Assembly: GCA_002411545.1 (NCBI GenBank)
Contig: DHTG01000089.1
Coordinates: 12,852 to 24,377, forward strand
Source: Bacteroidales bacterium UBA5266
Lineage (GTDB): Bacteria > Bacteroidota > Bacteroidia > Bacteroidales > WCHB1-69
DNA: 11,526 nucleotides
Reading direction: 5' to 3'
Position 1 is the first letter of the stretch. Each line of letters starts with the position of its first letter. The position numbers and the translations under genes were made by a program. Below the pieces are notes generated by a model, which saw only the letters and a list, made by a program, of their open reading frames with translations, had not been told where the DNA came from and did not search any database. This document shows positions 6,989 through 11,526 of this stretch, in pieces.

Positions 6989-7019
6989 CAAAGGTACAAA
7001 AATTTATATTCATTTGCAA
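6989..7019 (-). promoter_or_regulatory. Strong Bacteroidota-type promoter for the ADP-ribosylglycohydrolase gene
   Basis: The minus strand shows TTG (7019-7017), a 20-nt spacer, then TACCTTTG (6996-6989), fully matching TTG-N19-21-TAnnTTTG. The ATG at 6951 lies 38 nt after the final G, a normal leader length. Confidence 0.75.
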
Positions 7020-7063
7020 GTCGTTTTTTTTATGAAATTTATATAGAAGAAAGTAAATAAAGG

Positions 7064-7094
7064 TTGTTTTTTTATGTTCTTGTTACATAGTTTG
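7064..7094 (+). promoter_or_regulatory. Possible promoter of the hemerythrin/regulator pair
   Basis: TTG (7064-7066), 21 nt, then TAGTTTG (7088-7094). The -7 box is one base short of TAnnTTTG, so this is a weak match. The leader would be about 80 nt. No better candidate was seen before the ATG at 7182; the gene may use an alternative sigma factor or an activator. Confidence 0.3.
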
Positions 7095-7181
7095 TTGAAA
7101 TAATTGCCTCCTGAAAATATATTTCATTTTTTTTACACGATATTTTGTTAAAATACGTTTATCCTTAAAAATAATTTACGT

Positions 7182-7874
7182 ATGAAACCCTTTTTATTTA
7201 CAGAACACAGCAAACTTTCCGATTTATTATCAGAAAATCATAAGCTTGTGTTAATGATTCCTCGCTTTGGCATTGAATTTGGCTTTGGCGAAAAAACGGT
7301 TGAAGAAGTCTGCGAAATCTATCATATATCCCCATCTTTTTTTATTTTGGTATGTAATGTATATACCTATGATGATTTTTTGCCCGATAAAAAGGCTCTA
7401 TTGGCTACCGATATGCATTCTTTGATTCCTTTTTTATTGGCCTCGCATGATTATTATTTGAAAGAACGTCTCACTGATATAGCCTCTATCTTGGTAAAAA
7501 TTGCCGATAATTGTGAAGCAAAATTCGGCGATACCTTGAAACGTTTTTTTAGCGATTACAAACAAAAGGTGGTCGATCATTTCGACTATGAAGAAAAAAC
7601 TGTTTTTCCGTATATCAAAGATTTGCAGGATGGAAAAAAAACGAATGCCTATACCATTCATCAGTTTCAAAGCATACATTCCAATATTGAAGACGAATTA
7701 AATGATTTGACCAATATATTGATTAAATATTTGCCTTGCAACTTGATGACCAAAGAACGGGTCAGCGTGTTAAGCAAACTCTTCGACCTTTCCGATGATT
7801 TGAACAAGCATTCGTTAATAGAAGAAAAGATATTAATACCCTATGTTGAATTTTTAGAAAGAAATAACGTATGA
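7182..7874 (+). CDS. RIC-like (YtfE/ScdA-type) di-iron hemerythrin-domain protein lacking the Cys-Cys motif
   Basis: A 230-residue cytoplasmic protein. Residues about 9-60 resemble the ScdA_N (DUF542) domain, with LSDLL...IPRFGIEFGFGEKTVEEVC. Residues about 75-226 are a hemerythrin-like four-helix bundle. The likely di-iron ligands are H89, H133, E137, H166, H210 and E214; their spacing (44, 4, 29, 44, 4) nearly equals that of E. coli YtfE as I recall it (45, 4, 27, 44, 4). RIC proteins act in recovery of iron-sulfur clusters after NO or oxidative damage. Here the CC of the family's CCGG motif is replaced by G34-F35, so the thiol chemistry proposed for ScdA_N should be absent. The stop overlaps the start of the regulator (ATGA, 7871-7874), which points to a sensing role with it. 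Domain call is firm, function inferred. Confidence 0.85.
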   Translation: MKPFLFTEHSKLSDLLSENHKLVLMIPRFGIEFGFGEKTVEEVCEIYHISPSFFILVCNVYTYDDFLPDKKALLATDMHSLIPFLLASHDYYLKERLTDIASILVKIADNCEAKFGDTLKRFFSDYKQKVVDHFDYEEKTVFPYIKDLQDGKKTNAYTIHQFQSIHSNIEDELNDLTNILIKYLPCNLMTKERVSVLSKLFDLSDDLNKHSLIEEKILIPYVEFLERNNV

Positions 7875-8467
7875 GTAAGAGATATAGAATTATCATCTTA
7901 GAATCATCTTCTTTGTTAGTGGCCGGCATACGCCATATGTTATACGATAATTTCAGCTATGACGTGCTCGATTCCTTTGATTGTATGGAAAAATTACTGG
8001 AAAAATTAGGGGCATTGAAACCCGATATCATCTTGCTGAATCCGATATTGTTGGGCTATGCCAAACGTTTTATGCTTAAAAGTCTTTTTCAAAATTATCC
8101 GGATATGCTTTGCCTTGCTTTGGTAAGTTCTTATATTCAACCCGGCATATTAAAGCAGTTTCATGCGGTGATAGGCATGGATGATGACAAAGCAACGATA
8201 GAATCGAAATTGCGCGAAGCCTTGCGTTCAGGGAAAGCGCCTGCCAATCACGAAAGCTATGAACTCTCCGATAGGGAAAGAGATGTGTTGATAGCGGTAG
8301 CTAAAGGTAAAATGAACAAAGAAATTGCCGATGAGCTAAACATATCCATACATACGGTGATATCGCATCGTAAGAATATCAGCCGAAAAACCGGCATTAA
8401 ATCTGTTTCCGGTCTGACGGTTTATGCTTTATTGAACAATATGATAGATGAAAATGATGTACACTAA
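7871..8467 (+). CDS. NarL/LuxR-type transcription regulator with a degenerate (pseudo-)receiver domain
   Basis: A 198-residue regulator. The N-terminal part (about 5-120) has receiver-domain layout: IIILESS at strand 1, then KPDIILLNPILLG at strand 3. The phospho-acceptor aspartate is N57, the acidic pocket is E11-S12 in place of D-D/E, and the conserved lysine position falls in G-M-D-D-D (102-106). Phosphorelay control is therefore unlikely. The C-terminal part (about 130-190) is an intact GerE/LuxR helix-turn-helix: LSDRERDVLIAVAKG, NKEIADELNISIHTVISHRKNI. No sensor kinase lies nearby. Translation is coupled to the upstream RIC-like gene by ATGA, suggesting equal dosage and possibly direct contact. 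Its stop shares the bases CTAA (8464-8467) with the convergent dehydrogenase gene. Targets are unknown. Confidence 0.87.
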   Translation: MSKRYRIIILESSSLLVAGIRHMLYDNFSYDVLDSFDCMEKLLEKLGALKPDIILLNPILLGYAKRFMLKSLFQNYPDMLCLALVSSYIQPGILKQFHAVIGMDDDKATIESKLREALRSGKAPANHESYELSDRERDVLIAVAKGKMNKEIADELNISIHTVISHRKNISRKTGIKSVSGLTVYALLNNMIDENDVH

Positions 8468-9417
8468 TCAGGCTGATTGAAAATCCGTTGTATTTTTCCC
8501 AATAGAATCCGTGCGTGTTTCATACTCGATTCGAGGGTTTGACCGGCAATGTGGGGACTTAATAATACCTTATCGCTTCCGGCTATATAACGCATGGCTT
8601 CATCCCATGCTTTCTTGGGACGGTTGCGTAAGCGAATGTCTTCGTATTCCAATACATCCAAGGCCGCCATACGTATCTTGCCGCTTTGTAAACATTGAAT
8701 TAAATCGGCGGTATGCAGTACTTTGCCCCGTGAGCTGTTGATTAAAAAGATGTCTTTCTCAAAAGCTTCTATCCATTCTTTGTGGATATAATATAGATTT
8801 TCAGGCATATAATTAATGTGTATACTCACTATGTCGGCTTCTTTTTGTAGGTATGACAAGCTGCATTCTTCGACGTAAGCATCGCCGAAACCGTTTTTGT
8901 ATTTATCGTAGGCAATCACTCTGCATCCGAAACCGGATAATTTCTTGGCCAGGGCTTCACCCATATGTCCGTATCCCACAATGCCAAAGGTCTTGCTGTG
9001 TAATTCCATGCCTCGGTTCGACTCCCTATCCCATATGCCTTGCCTGACTTCCCGGTCGGCGATGGGTAGTTTGCGCAACATGAGTAAAGTCGATGCGATG
9101 ACATATTCTCCCACTGCATCGGCATTGCCTTCGGGAGAGTGCAAACATTCGATATGCTTGGAAGCAGCATAAGCCGTATCGATGTTTTCCATGCCGGCTC
9201 CTATACGAGCTATAAAACGGAGTTGAGTGGATTGGTCGAGGATGGCCCGGTCAAGGGCGAATTTACTGCGAATTACATATCCTACATAATCCGGTGCCGT
9301 TTGTAGCAATGTTTCATAACTGACATCTGCATGAATGCAGCTAAATCCCATATCACGAAGTCCCTTTTCCAGTTCGGGATGGGCTGCATCGATAAATAAT
9401 ATTTTTTTTGCCATCAT
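8464..9417 (-). CDS. D-2-hydroxyacid dehydrogenase (SerA-like, no ACT domain)
   Basis: A 317-residue NAD-dependent D-2-hydroxyacid dehydrogenase. The Rossmann motif is GIVGYGHMG (145-153), with D171 closing strand 2 for NAD preference. Catalytic residues line up with E. coli PGDH: R230 in INSSRGKV, E259 in DVLEYED and H289 in LSPHIAG. The substrate loop RSKFAL (50-55) and RIGAGMENID (71-80) fit the phosphoglycerate dehydrogenase branch, but the C-terminal ACT regulatory domain of many SerA proteins is missing. Possible substrates are 3-phosphoglycerate or another 2-hydroxy/2-keto acid. It lies 29 nt after the flippase stop on the same strand, so the two are probably co-transcribed. Whether it supplies a sugar-acid or amino acid for that pathway cannot be read. 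Two start ATGs are adjacent (9417, 9414). Confidence 0.88.
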   Translation of the reverse strand: MMAKKILFIDAAHPELEKGLRDMGFSCIHADVSYETLLQTAPDYVGYVIRSKFALDRAILDQSTQLRFIARIGAGMENIDTAYAASKHIECLHSPEGNADAVGEYVIASTLLMLRKLPIADREVRQGIWDRESNRGMELHSKTFGIVGYGHMGEALAKKLSGFGCRVIAYDKYKNGFGDAYVEECSLSYLQKEADIVSIHINYMPENLYYIHKEWIEAFEKDIFLINSSRGKVLHTADLIQCLQSGKIRMAALDVLEYEDIRLRNRPKKAWDEAMRYIAGSDKVLLSPHIAGQTLESSMKHARILLGKIQRIFNQPD

Positions 9418-9430
9418 AGGAATAGTTCAA

Positions 9431-9454
9431 AATCCAAGCACGATGCTTAGGATT
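9431..9454 (-). promoter_or_regulatory. Stem-loop spanning the flippase stop codon
   Basis: The minus strand reads AATCC-t-AAGCA, a 3-nt loop, then TGCTTGGATT followed by TT: a 10-bp stem with one bulged base, enclosing the TAA of the flippase gene (9449-9447). The U-run after it is only four bases, so partial termination or mRNA stabilisation between the flippase and dehydrogenase genes is more likely than full termination. Confidence 0.45.
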
Positions 9455-10946
9455 GCAATACTTTCTTTAAGGTTTTATATTCTTTTTTATAGATGATATA
9501 TACGTAAAATAATAGAATAGCAGTATTTACAATGGTTTGGACTAAGGTTTGGTGTTTGCCGAAATAATCAAAAGGAATCAGGTAATAGCTCAGGACGAAC
9601 AAAGCCACGGACGTACATACATAGAATCCTATCTTTTTAAGATCATAGGCAATGGGATAATGCTTTTGTCCTAACAGGTAGGAGGCTATCATCATACAAG
9701 CATAGGTAATCACGTGAGCCAAGGCGGCACCGGTATAGCCTATGCGGGGAATGAGTAAAAAGTTGACCCCTAAGGTTACGGCCGCTCCTCCTAAGGAGAT
9801 GTATGCCCCGTATTTGGTTTGACCCGTTAACTTATACCATATGCTTAAATTATATACTATGCCCAACATCATATAGGCCAATAATAAAGGGGGTACTATA
9901 TGTAAACCTTCATGATAAGGTTTGCTGACAAAATATTTGATGAAATCCAAGTATAGGGTAGTAGCTAAAAATATAAATGAACATACGATTACAAAATACT
10001 TCATTATCATGGCATAGGCTTCTTTGGCGTCTTTTTGCTTGTATTGTGCAAAAAAGAAAGGTTCGGCCGAATAACGAAAGGCTTGGATAAAAAGCGACAT
10101 AATGACAGCTATCTTAAAACAGGCACTGTAAACGCCTACGTTATACATGGCTGCTTCCAAACTGTCGGCCGAGAGATTCTTGATTAAGATACGGTCGATG
10201 GTTTCGTTGACAATGCCGGCTAATCCCAATATCAAGAGGGGCATAGCATATTTCAACATGCGTTTGATAAGCAAAATGTCAATGGTAAATCTAAGCCCTT
10301 TGCAGGTGCTGAGCAGCATCAACATTTGCAAACAGGAGGCGATGAGATTGGAAATGAAGATATATCCAACGCCGATTTCGGGATGATAGATCGCGGAGAA
10401 AAATCCAAGGCCTATGCCGTTGCGTATCATCATCGGACAAAACCATAGGAAAAATATATTGAAAAAGACGGTTGCTATAATGTTGAATATCTTAATAGAA
10501 GCAAAACGTAGGGGACGATTCTCGGCACGCAGGCGGGCAAAAGGTATGGTGCTGACGGCATCTAAACTCAAGATGATGACAAACCAGCGGATGTATTCGG
10601 GATGACGGCTGTATTGCAAGACATCGGCTATGGACTGCGAAAATACTAATCCGATGATGATGAATAGGGTAGAGGTAATGGTCAAGGTCCAGAATGTGGA
10701 ACTGAACACCTTGTGAGGATTGCTTTCCATGGACGAAAAACGGAAAAAAGCGGTCTCCATCCCGTAGGTTAACAACACCATAAACAAGGCTACCCAGGCA
10801 TACATTTCGCCTACCACGCCGTAAGTCTGCGGATTCAGAAATATATAGGTATGGAAAGGAACTAATAAATAATTCAATAAACGCCCGATTATGGTTGTGC
10901 CGCCATAAATTATGGTTTCATTGGCTAATTTCTTGAGTTGAACCAT
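9447..10946 (-). CDS. Polysaccharide flippase, Wzx/MATE-like (MVF superfamily)
   Basis: A 499-residue polytopic inner-membrane protein with about 12-14 hydrophobic segments. The N-terminus LKKLANETIIYGGTTIIGR and LLNYLLVPFHTYIFLNP (4-39) and the motif YGMETAFFRF (61-70) are typical of Bacteroidota lipopolysaccharide/O-antigen flippases, which turn undecaprenyl-linked sugar units across the membrane. No glycosyltransferases are in view, so the substrate is unknown; a role in LPS, capsule or protein glycan export is possible. Length is normal and the frame intact. It is the first gene of a two-gene unit with the dehydrogenase, with a -7 element 46 nt upstream at 10993-11000. The ATG at 10946 follows a purine-rich AAAGAGAAAG stretch. 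Confidence 0.92.
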   Translation of the reverse strand: MVQLKKLANETIIYGGTTIIGRLLNYLLVPFHTYIFLNPQTYGVVGEMYAWVALFMVLLTYGMETAFFRFSSMESNPHKVFSSTFWTLTITSTLFIIIGLVFSQSIADVLQYSRHPEYIRWFVIILSLDAVSTIPFARLRAENRPLRFASIKIFNIIATVFFNIFFLWFCPMMIRNGIGLGFFSAIYHPEIGVGYIFISNLIASCLQMLMLLSTCKGLRFTIDILLIKRMLKYAMPLLILGLAGIVNETIDRILIKNLSADSLEAAMYNVGVYSACFKIAVIMSLFIQAFRYSAEPFFFAQYKQKDAKEAYAMIMKYFVIVCSFIFLATTLYLDFIKYFVSKPYHEGLHIVPPLLLAYMMLGIVYNLSIWYKLTGQTKYGAYISLGGAAVTLGVNFLLIPRIGYTGAALAHVITYACMMIASYLLGQKHYPIAYDLKKIGFYVCTSVALFVLSYYLIPFDYFGKHQTLVQTIVNTAILLFYVYIIYKKEYKTLKKVLQS

Positions 10947-10992
10947 CTTTCTCTTTGACTATTGTTAGTATGTAACTATAAAATGATGCCTG

Positions 10993-11000
10993 CAAAAATA
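10993..11000 (-). promoter_or_regulatory. Candidate -7 element for the flippase-dehydrogenase unit
   Basis: The minus strand reads TATTTTTG (11000-10993), a full TAnnTTTG match, 46 nt before the flippase ATG. The -33 region is TTTCG rather than TTTG, so the promoter is of moderate quality. Confidence 0.5.
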
Positions 11001-11079
11001 CTAAATATAAACGCATAACCGAAACTTTTCTTCATATTATTCAAAAGGTATGTATTCCTACGTTCTTGGATTGTCATCT

Positions 11080-11111
11080 TTTGATTTGATATTAAAATTT
11101 GAGTATTTTTG
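11080..11111 (+). promoter_or_regulatory. Bacteroidota-type promoter upstream of the transposase
   Basis: TTTG (11080-11083), a 20-nt spacer, then TATTTTTG (11104-11111): a full match to the -33/-7 consensus. It points at the transposase gene starting at 11232, giving a leader of about 115 nt. That leader holds AGGAG (11176-11180), a small AGAAC-AACC-GTTCT hairpin (11189-11202) and a 10-codon ORF. Confidence 0.65.
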
Positions 11112-11202
11112 CGGAAAATATTGTCGATAAAATAACACAACATACTATTTATACGAAATATTTTTTACATTAAATAGGAGAATTCATCAGAACAACCGTT
11201 CT

Positions 11203-11235
11203 ATGAACCCTATCAACAATAAAAATAAACTATGA
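11203..11235 (+). other. 10-codon leader ORF overlapping the transposase start
   Basis: ATG at 11203 opens a reading frame for MNPINNKNKL, whose TGA (11233-11235) overlaps the transposase ATG (ATGA). If translated, it would couple transposase synthesis to a leader peptide. An ORF of this length can easily arise by chance in AT-rich DNA. Confidence 0.25.
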
Positions 11236-11526
11236 ACGAGAACCCAAAACACACCCCTCACATTCATCGTCGTCGTTCCATTCGATTGAAAGGGTATGAT
11301 TATTCACAGGCAGGATTGTATTTTATAACCATTTGTTGTCAGAACAGGACGTGTATGTTTGGCAATATCGAAAACGGAAAAATGATATTGAATGATGCTG
11401 GAAAAATGGCGTTGAAATGTTGGAATGAAATCCCTGAACATTTCAAACATGCCCAATTGCATGAATACGTAATCATGCCCAACCATATCCACGGCATCAT
11501 CGAATTATCCGATATCATTCCCGTAG
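11232..11526 (+). CDS. REP-associated tyrosine transposase (RAYT, IS200/Y1-like), 5' part only
   Basis: The first 98 residues of a Y1-type transposase, cut by the window end. Visible blocks are RRRSIRLKGYDYSQAGLYFITICCQNR (13-39), MFGNIENGKMILNDAGKMA (42-60) and EYVIMPNHIHGIIEL (78-92). H85-I86-H87 is the HUH metal-binding motif. The catalytic tyrosine of the family lies further downstream and is not in view. RAYT enzymes are single-copy domesticated relatives of IS200 transposases that recognise and cleave REP palindromes as single strands. No IS200 right or left end or TnpB gene is visible, which favours a RAYT over a full insertion sequence. The ATG at 11232 follows a promoter at 11080-11111. 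A REP-like palindrome at 2798-2825 in the same window is a candidate substrate. Confidence 0.85.
   Translation, partial: MNENPKHTPHIHRRRSIRLKGYDYSQAGLYFITICCQNRTCMFGNIENGKMILNDAGKMALKCWNEIPEHFKHAQLHEYVIMPNHIHGIIELSDIIPV

Noticed and set aside
8511..9172. Several plus-strand and one extra minus-strand ORF over the dehydrogenase gene
   Set aside because: These are shadows of the GC-richer dehydrogenase gene, whose frame carries all catalytic motifs; their products are Cys/Arg/Pro-rich without domain features.
11304..11492. 62-codon minus-strand ORF near the window end
   Set aside because: It is antisense to the clearly recognisable transposase frame with the HIH motif.

Overview
The window looks like a chromosomal piece of a low-GC Bacteroidota genome, probably Bacteroidales or a close relative. 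The signs are promoters of the TTG-N18-21-TAnnTTTG type, the near absence of Shine-Dalgarno sequences, a TonB-dependent receptor with an N-terminal carboxypeptidase-regulatory-like domain, and protein sequences typical of that phylum. No RNA gene, CRISPR array, origin or complete insertion sequence was seen.

Layout. Positions 1-1339 (minus strand) hold a decayed AbiE-type (type IV) toxin-antitoxin pair. The DUF6088/AbiEi-like antitoxin carries a small frameshift, and the AbiEii nucleotidyltransferase toxin has lost an internal block. A promoter and an 8-bp inverted repeat still sit in front of the pair. Positions 1637-2428 encode a secreted or surface HExxH metallopeptidase of the MA type. 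A 427-nt non-coding gap (2429-2855) ends in a perfect 28-bp palindrome. Positions 2856-6051 look like one minus-strand transcription unit: a RimJ/RimL-like GNAT acetyltransferase, a small His/Cys-rich membrane protein and a TonB-dependent receptor. The last two suggest metal import. An ADP-ribosylglycohydrolase (6148-6951) has its own well-formed promoter.

On the plus strand, 7182-8467 is a translationally coupled pair. The first gene is a YtfE/ScdA (RIC)-like di-iron hemerythrin protein with all six metal ligands but without the Cys-Cys motif of its N-terminal domain. The second is a NarL/LuxR-type regulator whose receiver domain has lost every phosphorylation residue. It meets, stop codon over stop codon, a convergent pair made of a polysaccharide flippase and a D-2-hydroxyacid dehydrogenase (10946-8464). 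The window ends inside a plus-strand REP-associated tyrosine (IS200/Y1-like) transposase starting at 11232.

Most interesting points: the RIC-like protein plus pseudo-receiver regulator as a possible non-phosphorylated redox/NO/iron sensing module; the His-rich protein plus TonB receptor; the palindrome and RAYT-type transposase in the same window; and the doubly broken AbiE pair.
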